Assembly: GCA_028456385.1 (NCBI GenBank)
Contig: JALNQF010000301.1
Span: forward strand, 1-50,796
Reading direction: 5' to 3'
Length of the DNA: 50,796 nucleotides
DNA from: Ophiosphaerella korrae
Taxonomy: Eukaryota; Ascomycota; Dothideomycetes; Pleosporales; Phaeosphaeriaceae
Below the pieces are notes generated by a model. That model did not search any database. It saw only the letters and a list, made by a program, of their open reading frames with translations, and was not told the DNA's origin. A program made the position numbers and the translations under genes. Position 1 is the first letter of the stretch. Each line of letters starts with the position of its first letter. Shown in pieces: positions 1 to 13,539 of this stretch.

Positions 1-3000
1 TAGTACTTACTTAGATAGCTTTATCTACTATTTACTCTTTTTAGTTAATTATTAAAACTACCTTATTAAGTTATCTTACATAAAGTCTACCTTACACTAG
101 TTTTGTAAATATCTTTACTTTCTATAGTCTATCTTGTATTTTATCTATTTATAGTAAAGGGTATTAGTTCTTATTTATAATTATATTAGTTTTTCTAAAA
201 TCTACGCAAGGTCTTTTATTACTTATTCCTTTCTTATCTATAAATATAAGTCTGTGTGCTACTAAGGATTTAGATTCTTGTATCTATCCTTTTCTTATTA
301 CGTTTTCAATAAATACTTATTTAATCTTAGATTCTTCTTCTATTTTTCTATAAACTAGACTCTATCCTACGTCTTTATCTTTTTCTAGGTCTATTACTAA
401 ATCTTATAGCTAATATTCTAGAAGATAGTCTTTAGGTTCTATAAGCTATTTTTCCTATTTCTTATATTCTTTAAGGAATTCTTCTTTATAGGTGCTTATA
501 TTAGCCTTTAATATATCTATCTTGTAGTAGTTAATTTTTCCTATTCTCTAATTAATGTATAGGTTAGTTATTTATAACTATAGTATCTCTAATATTATAT
601 CTTGTTTATTATTAATTATTGTTATATCTATAACTATATTTTTTATTATATTCTCTTCTAGTTCTAGTATAGAGAGAACTGTTTCGAACCTAATAGGTTC
701 TTAGAATAGTTTTCCTTTAATTATACTTAGTTATCGAGAGTATTTCTTTATTGTATAACGTATTCCTTGTATTTCTATAAACTTTTTAGATATAAAGTTT
801 CTTATAGCTCTACTATTAATTATTAATTATACTTTCTTTCCTTAATATATACCTGTTTTTGTAATATATAGGCCTCCTATACCTTTTAGCTATTCTTACT
901 TAGGTAATTTTATAAATTATCTATCTATCTAGGGCTATAGGCCTACTTTAAGTTTATATTCTTTGTACTTTAGATATTTATTATACGTATATTTGTACTA
1001 TAGTCCTCTTTAGACGCATTTCTTAGATAATTTTAGTCTAGGCCTTACTACTATATAACCTTCTTCTAGTATTATCTCTTATCCTTAGATATCTTCTACT
1101 AGAATTACTCTTATATAGTTGTAGCCTCTTCTTCTTATAAGCTATATACTATTATTTACTTTAGGGTTCCTATATATAATACAATTCTTATCTAGGTATA
1201 ATATCTATAATACTTTAAAATGTACTAGATGTTTTAAGTCTATTATTTTGTTATCTCCTTCTTAGTATTTGTTTTCTTTAGGTATTTCTATTATTAGAAT
1301 ATAGTATACTACTAGTACTCTTAGTATATAGGCTTTATTAATCTATTACGTTTTTTTTATAAGGAATTACTATTCTCTTTATATAGGTATTCTTCCTACT
1401 ACAACTATATATTATTTTATCTATTGTTAAAATTGTATAAACTTTATTTTCTTAAGATTTTACTCTTTCTAGTCTTTATACGCTTCCTCTATACTTATAA
1501 CTAGTAAGTATTTCTAAACAAACTTCTATTATTTGTTTTGTCTTTTTATATCTATTATTATATAGCTATTATAGCTATATATTATTAACTAGGTATATTC
1601 TATACTTTTTATACTAACTTACTTCTTACTTTTTTATAGTCCTTTAGAGGAAGTTGTAGTAGTCTCTTTATTCTATACTAGTCCTTTAGCCTAGATTAAT
1701 AGAGTCTAGAGCTCTTCTCCTTCTAGATCTTCTACTAGTAGGTCTATTATATAAACTATTTCTTCTAGCTACGCTTTTGTTCTATTTTCTTTTGTTACTA
1801 CTACTCTATTCTTTTATAGGAACTATCTTACTTTTTACTTACTAGAAAGATATATATAGTAGTCGTCCTTGTAACAAAAGGTCTAATAGAGTATTACGTA
1901 TTATAGTTCTTTGCTCCTAGCTACCTTCTCTTAAGGTTTAGCCTATACTTTTAGTACTTCCTTCTTACCTTTAGTCATCTTTAACTAGGCTTCCTTATCT
2001 TTTTTATAGTCTTTACTTCTATAATCTTTTATAAAGTATTTTAGTTTTCTATATTTATAATATACTATATCTTTTTTTATAATAATTAGTAGTCTTTTAC
2101 GTAGTAGCCTTTCTTACTATAGTTAAAGTATATAAAGTCTTTATTCTTCTTTTTTTTTTATCCTTATTAGCGTTAAGGATTATAAGGTCTCTAATATCCT
2201 AGTTTCTAGGTTAGCTACTATACTTGTTTTTCTTCTATTCTTAAAGATCGTTGTTAATTTGTATTACCTATTATTTTAGGGCTTCTAGTGTTCTATGTTT
2301 CTCTATATAGATTATTTTGTATTAGATTTTTATATTTAGTCTTTATTTAAATTGTAATATTAGGGCTAATTTATTCTATTCTATATTCTATAATAGTTAT
2401 TTAAACTATAATATATATTTAGGAATACTTTTACTTTGTATAAGCCTTTTAATATTTTCTTCTACTTATTAGGTAATATCTATATCCCTAAATACTACTC
2501 TTATTCGCCTAGTAAAGTATTTATAACTTCTAAAAATAGCTCTAGTTTTATCCTTCTATATTATTAGAGTATGTATTGTGTAATCTATCTAGTAGGGTTT
2601 AAACTATCTTATCGCGTCTTCTTTAAGGTGTATTCTAATATATATTACCTTTTTTTCTTTTACATTAAAGTATACTACCTATATATCTATCTAGAGTTAT
2701 GCTAATACTATAAAGGGTCTTAGTTTCTCCTTTGTTCTATTAAATTTTTTAAGGATAGGTATCTTAGGTAGTTTCTTTATCGCACTTATTTCTAGTCTTT
2801 AAGTAATTAGTTCTATCTAGTTCTAACCTTTAATAATAGCTTTAATCTATACTTTATTTTACTTTGCATAGTCTTGTAGTTCTTTATTCTACGTTTCTAA
2901 AGCGTTAATTACTATCTTTATATCTTTTTTTTCTAAGATTAGATTATTTATATAATTTTTAATTGTTTCCTATACTACACTTTCTAATTCGTAACTACTT

Positions 3001-3111
3001 ATAAGTGCCTTAGCTACTTGTTTAGTTAAACTTTCTACTATTATATTAGCTAGACTATACGCTACTTACGCTTTGCTTCTCGCAATAACTAAATTAGTAA
3101 GGTGTAATAGG
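1..3111 (-). repeat. RIP-degraded AT-rich repeat block, probably minus-coded
   Basis: The block is extremely AT-rich, with TAG/CTA/TTA strings throughout and very few CA or TG dinucleotides, which is the mark of heavy RIP. No frame stays open for a useful length. The plus strand is clearly richer in C than in G. In the other blocks the purine-rich strand runs in the inferred coding direction, so the ruined element here was probably coded on the minus strand. The element class could not be identified from the remaining sequence. Confidence 0.7.
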
Positions 3112-3533
3112 TACACTAGGGTCGACTTCCTAATAACTATTAGGGTTATTAGTAGATTAAGAGTTAATAACAAAAGTCTATATTATAATTAGTAATAACT
3201 ATAAACAATAGTTAATTTATGTGTACAATGTTAAGTATTAGCGTTCTTAGTTAGAGATTAGATTACTAATACTATCCTAATAATACGCATTGCTACTAAC
3301 TATATACTTATATTTCTTAGCTAGCTCTATACTTTGTATTTACTAAGATTGCGAATTACAAATCTATTACGTGCTTAGCTTTATACTTCGTGTTTACTAA
3401 GGTTGTAAATTGTAAATCTATTACGTGTCTCTATTGTAGTTAGTTTCTTAATTAAGTTTGTTGCCCTATAGATTATACGTACTGTTGTTATCTAGGGTAG
3501 AGCTAATTAGCTTAAGTTAGTTTTCTCTTGTTA
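3112..3533. repeat. Candidate RIPped LTR with inner two-copy repeat
   Basis: About 420 bp beginning TGTAA and ending TTACA, a short inverted pair of the type that ends LTRs. Inside, around 3,325-3,427, a stretch of about 50 bp ending in ATTACGTG occurs twice in tandem. The part at 3,112-3,310 recurs inverted at about 4,556-4,745, so a second copy in opposite orientation lies nearby. The exact ends are uncertain because RIP has altered the sequence. Confidence 0.35.
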
Positions 3534-5700
3534 CAACTATAATATCTATAATAGAAGGAATTACTACCTAGTAAAATAGAAAGGTACTAATAAAAAAGGA
3601 TAACTATAAGAAGAAATATAGGAACTAGAAGATAATCTTAACTACTCTAAGAAACTAGAAGAGTTCTAAAATTAAAATCCTCTAGAACGCCTAGTAGTAA
3701 ATAGAGAAGACTTACGTTATTAGCGATAGGTAGAGAGGCGCTAGATACGCCTAATATAATAGGAACCTAAGTAGCCTTTATTATAGACTTAAAGTCTAAC
3801 TTAAACTCTAAGAAAATAGCTTATATAATAGACTTTTTATTGTTTAAAGCCTTTATCTTATAAAGATAAACTAAACAAGTATTGTTTTCTACCTATATAC
3901 TTAGAATATAGTTATACTCCTTTTTAGCTTTTATAATCTATAATAATAGTTTATCTTAAGCGTAGTTAATAGCTTTCCCTATTATACCTAAGTACTAACG
4001 CGCAAATAAGCCTAATAAACTTATACTCTACTAAAGAGATACTAGATAGATTATAAGATAAATAAGTATTAGTATAAATATATACCTTGTAAGCCTTACT
4101 ATATTTTAAAGAATAATAAACTAATAAAAGGTTAGAAGACTTATAACAAGAATAAGGAAATATTTTAATACTATAACGTAATACGTAGTCTACTAATTAA
4201 AGATAATAGAAGGTAGATTTAGTAGGTATAGAGATAAGGAATAAAGAACTTAATATTAATAAAGAAACTAGATTAATAATATTAGCTCTAGCGAGGAGAA
4301 ATAAAAGCCTACCTAAAGGGGAGATTAGTATTATAGGCGTAATAAGAGAAATTAAGATAGAACTAATTAGTCCTAACTTAGATACTATTAAAGTATAAGA
4401 TAAGTAGAGTAATAACCTTAATTAAGAAACTACTTATAATTAGGACACGTAATAGTAATCTATAATTACGTATAATAGATTATAAAAGGTAATCTATAAC
4501 TACGTATAAATAGATTAAGAGTAATCTATAATATTATATAAATAGAGTAGAACAAGTATATAGTTAATAGTAATGCGTATTATTAGGATAGTATTAGTAA
4601 TTTAATTATTAACTACAAGCAACAATATATTAACACTATAAGAATTATTCTATTATTCTTAGTCTATTGTAGATTATAATACAAGCTTTTATTATTACTT
4701 ATTAATCTACTAATAACTTATAGTAGCTACTTGTAGTTAATAAAAGTAACTACGTTATACTACTAGAACTAGCTAAGCTAGAAATACTAGTATAGTAATA
4801 ATTCTAATATTAAAAGGAAGAAGACAACAAGTTTAAAGTTAAAGATCTATAGAGATATTAAGAAATAGGACGTAACGCCTTCTAAAGTATATAGTTTCTC
4901 TAAAAGTAGCTAGTAAAATAAAAAGGCTACTTAGTAAGCGAAAATATATAGGAACCTAAAGCTAATCTATAGAATTATTAGTAGATACTTAAGAAAGTAA
5001 GAAACAAGTACTATATACTAAGATATATAGAATATACAAAGCTATAGCTAGGATATAATAGATATATTAGTAGAAAAAAGTTCTATAATAAACCTAACTA
5101 TATAGAGCCTATAAAGCGCCCTTAGTTGTAATAAATTTATCTAATAAGCTAATAGTAGACTAGATAGTAGAAGAAAAAGTAATATTAATAGAAGTAGTAG
5201 AATAGTTAAGAACCTATACTAAGACCTTATTACCTTCTTACTCTAACTCTAACGCTAAGTATAAGGCCTTGTAATAAGTACGCTCTTTAGTAAATTTTAA
5301 TATTTTCTTATTACGTAGTAAATAAGTAATAATAATAGTAAGATATTTTTTATTATTATTAACTTTTTTATAGAACTTTCTATAAGTTCTATTAAAAGAC
5401 TTCTAGGTTATACTAATATAAAGATACTCTATATAAGTATACTTAGTATACTTTAGAGTAGAATCTAGTATAATAAAATAAAGAATACTTAAAAGAGAAT
5501 AATATAGATAAAGTATTTTAGAAATATAGTTTATAGTAAAGATTTCTAATAAGAGATAAAGTCTATAAAACTAAGAGAGAGGTAATATTATAGTAAAATA
5601 GTTTTTAACTAAAAAGTAGAGTAAACTACTTATAAGCTAGACCTAGCTAATAGAAGCTTAGGCCTAAGAATAGACTTAGCTTAAAAAAGAGGGATAGTAT
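3534..5700 (+). repeat. RIPped retroelement interior, plus-coded
   Basis: AT-rich and full of stops. Strand bias is switched relative to 1-3,111: here the plus strand is rich in A and G. The segment ends in a purine run (AAAAAAGAGGGA near 5,685-5,697) directly before the LTR at 5,701, which looks like the polypurine tract of an LTR retrotransposon reading on the plus strand. Protein domains cannot be read reliably. An inverted copy of the LTR-like sequence at 3,112-3,310 lies at about 4,556-4,745, so the block is a nest of more than one element. Confidence 0.5.
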
Positions 5701-5941
5701 TATAATACTAAGTACTAGGTAAGTTATTATATTATACGTAATTAGGCTAAGTAATATAGCGTACTAGAATACGTAACTATTTAGTAGTAAATACTTTAGA
5801 ATAAGCACTTTAGAGTAAACGCTCTAGAGTAAATACTTAGAAATAAACGCTAGATAGTAAGTATATAAAAACAGTAATAGACTTTTATAGACTATAATAT
5901 TTAATCTCTTCTTTATACTCTTATCTTAATAGAGTATTATA
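5701..5941 (+). repeat. Candidate 3' LTR (241 bp) after a polypurine tract
   Basis: Starts TATAATAC and ends GTATTATA, an inverted pair that fits an original TGTAATAC/GTATTACA after RIP. A polypurine tract sits immediately upstream. Together these are the layout of a Gypsy-type 3' LTR for a plus-coded element. The sequence contains several short CTTTAGA/GAGTAAA-like repeats. The matching 5' LTR was not found in the window. Confidence 0.45.
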
Positions 5942-8900
5942 ACTAATACTTTAATTAGATTCTTATCTATCTATTAATACTTATATACCTTGTAATACTC
6001 TAATAAAAGCTAACTATTAATTAAGTTAAGTAACTAACTTATTTATTAACTTTACCTATTTTATAGAAGCTTACTTACTCTTATTACTTTTACTTAGTTC
6101 TAAAGACTTAATACTAAGTAACTTATATCTAACTCTAGGTTAGTAGAGTAAAAAAGGTATAAAGGTATACCTTATAAAGCCTAAGAAGCTAGTAGTTAAT
6201 AGAGAGAATTTAGAGTAGTATAGAAGCTTAAAAGTAAGCTAGAACTACTAGAAAAAGTACTCTAAAGGTACTTACTAATATAAAAAAGAGATAAAAAGTA
6301 AGAAGAACTAAAGAAAACCTAATAAATAAGGGCTTTATCTACTATAGAGAAAATAGTAAGTAAATAATTATTAGACTTACTCTTAAGTATAGTATAACCC
6401 TAAAAACGCTTACTATAAGCTTACTAGTAAAAAGAATTATTAGTAAAGCTATAAAGATAGCTAGAAGTCTTAGAGATATTATCTTTAAGCTTATAAAGAC
6501 GTACTAGTTTACTAGGTATTATAAGAAGACGCTTATAGGCTACTTAATAACTTAAAGAAATATTTTAGTAAATAAAATACTAAATATTAGCTACTATAGT
6601 ATTACGTATAAAGAGTATAGTAATAAAGTAGCTAAAAGACTAAGTAGCTATAAGAATAAAAGTATTAGTATAAGTATACTCTTACTTAAAGAGCTTAGTA
6701 ATATAGTAGTAACTTTTAGTAAAACCTTTAACTTAAAAAAGTACTTACTTGTATTTAGCTACTAGACTACTAAAAATATATTAGTAGAGCTCTAAAAGAC
6801 TATTAGGATAAAACTAAGTAAAAAGATAAATAGAGTTAAAAACTTACTTAACTTATAATTATAGCTCTAAATATAATAATAAATATAAAAGCTATTAAAG
6901 TAGATAATACTTTTATTATTAAAGAAAATAGAGTATCTAATACTACTATAAATATAAGTAGTATAGCTATAATTACCTTCTTTTTTAAAACTATAAGCTA
7001 TAGCCCTATTAAAGCCTAGTAGTAGTAGCCTTAGTAGTAAGGCCTTATAAAAGCTAATAGTCTTTTAAGTATACTAACTTATATAGACTATAGCTTTATA
7101 ATAAGCTTAAATCTTTTAAAGATTATTAATTAAAGAAGAATCTTATAAGTATATAGCTTAAGTAGTTATAAAATCTTAAGTAAGTATCTCTTAACTTTTA
7201 TAGTAGTATACTTAATAAAATAGCTAGTAAAAGAGATACTAAGAGCTATTAGAAGTATAGAAAAAGCTATTAAGGTTATAGGAATAAATATTATAGAGAC
7301 TATTCTACTAGTAAGCTCTATTCTTATACTTATTATAGTAAGTATATATAAACTCTTAAATAAAAAAAAGAAGCTAGCTAAAGTTATACTCTTTAAAGAT
7401 ATTAAGGGCTTAGTTAAAAAAGTTATAAAGTAAGTTAAGTAAGAGAAAGTAGTTAAAGAAGTAAGTAATAACTAAGAAGAATATATAGTTAGTAAAACCT
7501 AAAAGCTTATAAGTAAAAAGGTTAGATACTTACTTTTATACTAGAAGCGATATATTATAAAAATAAAGTAAGAAGCCTTACTCTTAGTTTAATAATAACT
7601 TAAAAGTAGTCTACCTAGGTTATAAAGTAGCTAAGAAGAATTATTACTACTACTAGTACTCTAGCTAAGCTAGCTAGCTACGTAAAAGCTAGGTTAGAAG
7701 TTAAGAGTAGCTATAGTAATTAAAGTAGAAAGTAAACGTAAGAATAAAGCTAAGAAACTAGTAAGAGAGTATAGAGTAGCTAAAATAAGCCTAAAGAAAA
7801 GAAAAGAAATAAAATAAAAAAATAGAGAGATATAGCTTAAGTATACTCCTAGAAAGTATTTATATCTTTACTAAAACTATAGGAGCTAATAAATATAAGA
7901 GCTTAACTACTAGTAAGAATATTTAAATATAAGGCTTAAGGGCCCTATACTAGCTTAACTAATAAATACTTTTATATTTTTTATATCTTTAAAATAACCT
8001 AGGAATTATATAAATTCTTTATAGATAATCCTTTAGGTATTAGATCTAGAGCTCTTAGGAGAAAAGCGTTATAAGTAAAAGATAAGAGTAGTATTCTTAA
8101 AGTCCTAAACTATAGTAAGAATACTTTAAGAATAAAAATAGTAGCTAGTATAAGAAAATAGAAGTAGCGTAACTTAAGCCTTACGTTAGGTAATAGCGCT
8201 AATAAGGCTAGCGCTCTCCTAAAAAAGGCCTAAGTAGGTTATAGCTATAGCTAAAACTAGACTATTAGTTTATAAGTAATATATAGTAATTAATACCTAA
8301 AGAGCTATAAATTATTTAAGAAGAGGAATACTCTTAAAGACTTAATATCTTCCTTCTCTTTTATTAATACTAATATTTAACTAAAAGGCCTAAGTTACTC
8401 TCTAGCTATATATATAGTTAGCGCTAGATACTAAACTACTTATAAAGGTAGAGCTAATATATAAACCTAAATTATTTTAGATCTAATACGTTTAAGTACT
8501 TTACTACTAGTAAAATAAAAAAGGAGTTTATAAGTTAAAGTAGAGTTTATCTTCTCTTTAAGCTAGAAGCTTTTAATCTAGTATAGTAGCTTAATAGAAC
8601 TAAGCTCTTAAAAAGAGATAGAAGTATATAGTAAAGTATTATAAAGTAACTAATAGTAGGAAAAAAGAGTAAGTAGTTACTAAAGAAATATAAGTACTAA
8701 AGGCTTATTAGAAGGAGCTATAAAAAAGAAGATAAAAGAGGTAAGAATAGAGAAAGAAGTAGTAAAGTAGCTAATAAGCTTTTAAGTTATAAGATATAAT
8801 CTATAAGAGCGCAAATAATATTTAGAGCTAGTTTAGCTAATAAAGTTTAAGTTCTCTAAGACTAATAAGCCCTTAGGCTCTAGATCTATATTAAGTATAT

Positions 8901-9689
8901 AACCTTATAATAATAGTAGTATATAATATATATACTAGTTATTATTACTTAAAGTTCTTTAAACTTACTTAGAACTTACTTAAAGTTATACTAAGTTATA
9001 TATAGTAGAATATACTAGCTAATAAAGCTAGTATACGCTAGTTACTTAGCTTAGTAGAGCTTATTAATAGCGCTAAGTATACTCTAATAGCTCTTTACTC
9101 TAGACCCCTTATAAATACTTTATATACTAATAATAGTATTAACTAGAAAAGCTCCTAAAGCTATATAATTAAACTATTTAATAGGCTTATTATATAGAGA
9201 GTAAATAAGTAAGATATAGATACTATTTCTATAACTAAAGCTAAGATACTAGCTCTATTATAAGTAGCTAAAGAAGTAATCTTTATTTTAAAAATTATTA
9301 ATATACTATATAATAAGCTCTTTATATATTATATTACTATCTAATATAATAATACTTAAATAATCTAGCTTAATACTAAAGGACTAGCTAAGCTATAAAT
9401 AAAGCTTTAGTATATTAATATCTATAATTATTAGCTAAGATAAGAAGTCTCTACTAGCTAAATTAAAGTAAAATATACTTTATTAATAGAGATAATAGTA
9501 GATAGTTTTATATAAGCTTTACTAGTAAATAAATAGAAAAGCTTTTTAAATTAGCTTAGACTAGTTAAAGTAATAGAATACTAAATAATATATAAAGTAC
9601 CTTTTAATAAAATCTAAGATAACTTTAATACTTTTATACTTCTCTTATAAATATCTAGTTTACTAATAAGTTACTAAACTAAAGAAGTA
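5942..9689 (+). repeat. RIPped element interior leading into the LTR at 9,690
   Basis: AT-rich and without open frames, with the plus strand again purine-rich. The last part (about 9,090-9,689) aligns by eye with the much better preserved segment 16,220-16,808, and with the reverse complement of about 41,820-42,260. This shows that it is the end of the interior of a repeated retroelement. In the preserved copy the plus strand reads as protein with stops that fit CAG-to-TAG changes. Confidence 0.6.
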
Positions 9690-10251
9690 TATTAGATAAA
9701 GTATATAATTAGATATATAATTATATATATAATAGTATATACGCAAAGAAGCGTAATAGATTCTAGGTATACCTAGAATTTATTAATTAGCTCGCTTAAG
9801 CTAGTATAGTAATCTAATTAGCTTAGCGTATAAGTATAAAAATTACTAAGATACTTACTCTACTATAGCTAGAAAGATTATAGCCTTAACCTTTATAAAT
9901 AAAATAATTAAATAAAGGATCTTATATATAAAGAGATAAACTACGTTAGTATAACTAATATAGTAAAGAAACTAGTACCTTAATAGAAAGAGAATTAAAG
10001 ATCTAGCTTACTACTATCTTAAGAGACCTAGCTAAGACTACTATAGCGTAGATATATAAATAGAGCGTAGGGCTAGATATAGACAATAGAATAATTAATT
10101 TAGTTTATACCTAGTACCTTTAAGTTATAGGTAATTAATCTAAAAAAGGGCTTTTCTAAAAGCCTTAGTATCTATCTCTAATAAGCCCCTAATATAGCTA
10201 TTTCGAAAAAGCCTTTTTATTAACTTACTATAACCCCCTTTAAATCTAATA
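9690..10251 (+). repeat. RIPped LTR, left bracket of the gene island
   Basis: This is a RIPped copy, in reverse orientation, of the 15,660-16,191 sequence. The start TATTAGATAA corresponds to TGTCAGATGA and the end TAAATCTAATA to CAAATCTGACA. The shared palindrome around AGATTCTAGGT and the AAAAAGCC motif near 10,207 fix the alignment. The copy at 41,180-41,819 is the same sequence on the other strand. RIP accounts for nearly every difference seen by eye (C to T or G to A). Confidence 0.75.
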
Positions 10252-10600
10252 TAAGTATAAGCTTAGTACTTTTAGAGTATAGATAGAAGTTATAAAAGAT
10301 AGTAATACTTTTAAATAATTCTATATATTTATATATAGTATAAATATCTATTATAGTATTATATTTTAAGAGTTTACTATTAATATAATAGTAAGCGTAG
10401 CTAGCCCTCTTATAAAAAATACTAAACTTAAAAAGATATCTTAACTATCTATTAATATAGTGTTATCTATAGCTAGTTTACTTTAGCTAGTAAAGCGCTT
10501 AGAGAATATTATAGAAACTTATATATTTACTTTAAAAGATCTATATTAACTTTTACTATAGCTTATTAGATTCTAAAGTGTAACTAACTCTTTATTTTTA
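10252..10600. repeat. AT-rich tail of the left RIP block
   Basis: Low-GC sequence without open frames. Base composition turns to normal at about 10,600-10,700, where the gene island begins. From 10,600 to the stop codon of the first gene (10,905) nothing else was recognised. Confidence 0.6.
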
Positions 10601-10904
10601 AGTAATTACAAGGTTCTAGAATCCCCCTATTACGTTATACAACATCTTGAAAACTACATTTGTGCCTACTAGACGATAGTATTACTTGCAATATATAGTA
10701 CTATAACATCGACCTTTAGCTACTTTAATCTAACTCTTCGTGATCCTGGAAGGGCCAATGTTTGTCTAACTCCTTCCGTTCGTCCTCCGTCTCCGCAGCT
10801 TCTAGCATTTGCTGTTTGATATATTGTTCTTTCTCCCTCGCCTCTTTGTAGGATTCCGTCGGCACCTATCCGTTAATGTTAACTCTAATGAAGTCGCGCA
10901 ATTG

Positions 10905-12595
10905 CTACATTTGTATATCTGCAATCTTCTGCTTTGCGTCGATATTGAGGCAGTTTGTGACATCTGCGTCAGAATATTTAACGGGGAAGTTAGCTTCTTT
11001 CATTGCTAAAGTAGCAATATCAGGCCAGTAAGTCGATGTTTGTACTAGTTCCGCTTTGAGTGATGTGTTGTCGCCTTCCCACGGTCTACTAGCAGTGTTA
11101 TAGAGTCGGTTTCGTACAATAAGGTCATGTTTTCCCATTGCATGAAAATGGGGCTTGTTGTTTGTACTAGTAAATCCTAGGTAGAAATAGTGGAGCTGTC
11201 GTCGGCGATAGAGCTCTAACTCATTTGCCTTCTCGCTCTCCTCTAAGAAATCGAAATTCGTAGGTAGCTCTGGACGTCGGAAATTCTCTGAATCATCATC
11301 TCCATAGTGTTGAAAATGCTTGGGAATCTTGGCTTGTAGGAACATCGGAAGTATAGTGCTGTGTTGCCAGTCAATCACTCCAGTAATGTCGCCAGATTCA
11401 GAGACAAAGATGTTGTTAGGTGAGAGATCTGGGTGACAGATCGTTGGTTGACATAACTCCGGATTTTCGGGAATAATGTGTGGAGCAACCTTGAGGTAAT
11501 CCCTTAAGCTATCTACTTGCACCTGTGGGTCGACTTCTCGATGACCGTAGAATTCTCTATAGAGCGGTTCACGGGGGAAACGTTGCTTGCCGAACTTTTG
11601 CAACCAGGCCAATTCTCTATGACCAACTGCCTCCAACAGCTCCTTGGGCGTTTCCCCTACATCCTTCTAGTTAATCAAGAGCGAACAGAATACGTAGTAA
11701 GGGTTTCTTACAAGGTCCTCGATTGACGGCCAGTTCGTCTCGCCTTTGATACCACCAAAGGAATTCAGTAGAAGGCCCAATGCAAAACCTATCCGTTTTG
11801 CCACAATTGTTAGCCAAGGGCAGGCCAATTGTAGTAGTTCGGGTACGCACAGAGTCTTTAAAGTATATGCTGCCACTGGCAGAAAATCGTATCGCAAATA
11901 GCATCCTCTCTATGCCGACAATCTTCTCCACGACAGCCATTCTCTCTTTTGCCGTCATCGTATACCAAGTATGTTCCAATTCCTTACCCTGAACCTTTTC
12001 CATGATGATATATTCAGACTGGACTAGATTGTTCGTCGATGAACTCCAGTCGAGGACTTTCGGGATTGGAACACCATGCAGACGTAGATATTCCATTGTA
12101 GCAACCTCACTGACAATACCATATTCTCGAGGTACTGTGGAAGGGTATGGAAGTCGCACAATTACATTCATCCTATCTTGAAATGTCGCTTCAAAGATAC
12201 GGTATGAACCACCTTCAGCAATTTTTGCGAAGGTAGTGATGTCATCAGTGGAACGACCGACAGACTTGGCAACAGCCTGACAGAGCTCATGGATGTCAAA
12301 ATGACGTCGCCTTTCAGAGAGACGCAAACGCTCGTTGTACCTGCGGTGGTTTCGACCTCTCAATTTAAGTACGGAAATGTCAAGGTTCATTAGCTACTTA
12401 CAACCATTTACCAGATGTGTAATTATAGAATATATGTTCCGGATCGCTGATACTCGATGATACCTTGCCGGCTTGTAGTGTTTCTCTCGTCGAATGCAGT
12501 GCCATTTGCCGAGCGGTAGATAGTTCTTGTTGTAGGCCAAAGCAGGCGTGTGAAAGAGAGCGAGGCTTCGGGATATCGAAACAAAATCTCCTCAT
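10905..12595 (-). CDS. APH-fold phosphotransferase, AIM9-like
   Basis: Predicted aminoglycoside-phosphotransferase/choline-kinase-fold protein of the fungal AIM9-like family. Three exons: 12595-12402, 12340-11712 and 11656-10905. The introns (12341-12401, 61 nt; 11657-11711, 55 nt) have GTAAG donors and CAG/TAG acceptors, and splicing gives 524 aa in frame. A nucleotide-loop-like AEGGSYRIF lies near residues 106-114. The catalytic Brenner motif HPDLSPNN spans about 349-356, with Asp351 as the catalytic residue, and the metal-binding IDW lies at 369-371. The usual beta-3 Lys is replaced by Arg in IVRLPYP, which I believe is common in this fungal family. The N-terminus is basic and Ser/Thr-rich and could be a mitochondrial presequence, as in AIM9. 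Both splice joins restore family-like sequence, so it appears intact although it adjoins the RIP block. The substrate is unknown. Confidence 0.88.
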
Positions 12596-13500
12596 GCTAG
12601 GGGTGGTTGATCTTCTATCCAGGATTTGGGTCCTAACAGATAACGACGAAATGTGAGGTGATGTTGTTGATGGGCCTTGCCTGATCTTCTCGGCCCCGAA
12701 ACTATAAAGTCGCCAAGACTAGTGCACGGGCGCGGCCCGACAGCCAATCAGCAGACGACTACACGCGCTAGAAAATCAAACCCTTGACACGCTCATCACC
12801 CGGACTATGAAGCGCTGGTTTAAAAGGCGCAGAACGATGTCACTTGCCATGGAAAGAATCCAAATCCGCAGAATTTCGCTGAAATCGTAGCTTTATTAGT
12901 GCGCAAGCACAGACTACAGTTTCAATAGCGAAGCATGTCATTACCTGCTCTCCTATCACGCCTTGGAGTCTCTCCTGCCTCATGTGTAATTGCAACTCAC
13001 CTTTAATGAGATGCGACTACCTGTCCCATACTAGCACTGTTTACAGCCACATATATATACATACTGTTCGTAGGTCAGTTTAATCCTCGATTCTCCACGC
13101 GCTGCTTGCGATCCACCGCAACATCTCCCAGCCGCCTCGGAAACGCGCGCGTGTTTCTGTACAGCCCTGATCACTGGTCGGACGTATTCAACAAGTACTG
13201 CGCCTCGTCCTTGAGTTTCAACTTTTTTAATGGAAAGATAGACGATTGGATAGCTACCCAGGTGGAGATTAGTGTAGACGCTGATCGCTCTGGCGTCACG
13301 CGAGGCGCCTAGGCTAACTAGGTAGCAAATCATCAAGGGGGCCGTTAGAATATACTACTGAATTTACCAATCTTGAACCTTCAGTGCGATGGAATGTGAA
13401 TAAATAGCTGCCAATTCCCTTCCATATATCTAAATACTCTTTATCCTATCCTTCAATCGCTACTCGATCACATCTCTTATCCTGTTTTATCCTTTCACTC
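12596..13500. other. Intergenic, upstream regions of two divergent genes
   Basis: Normal base composition. It contains the upstream region of the AIM9-like gene (minus) and, toward 13,390-13,530, an AATAAATA TATA-like box followed by a pyrimidine-rich stretch with CTACTCG repeats, typical of a fungal promoter and 5' leader for the broken gene that follows. Two ORFs near 13,031-13,336 (101 aa minus, 68 aa plus) overlap each other, match nothing I know and look like chance frames. Confidence 0.5.
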
Positions 13501-13539
13501 GCTACTCGGACAACGCTCTTAACTTCAATGTAAGCACCC

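Noticed and set aside
1..10600. Starship-type giant element with a DUF3435 captain recombinase
   Set aside because: HET genes as cargo would suit it, but no tyrosine recombinase frame can be seen in the window, and the flanks are explained by retroelements.
11657..11711. Apparent frameshift splitting the APH-like gene into two frames
   Set aside because: The gap is a regular 55-nt intron (GTAAG donor, TGATTAAC branch-like site, TGTAG acceptor), and splicing restores family sequence in frame.
12982..13336. Short ORFs (101 aa minus, 68 aa plus) as genes
   Set aside because: They overlap each other on opposite strands, have no domain or intron signals and no clear promoter.
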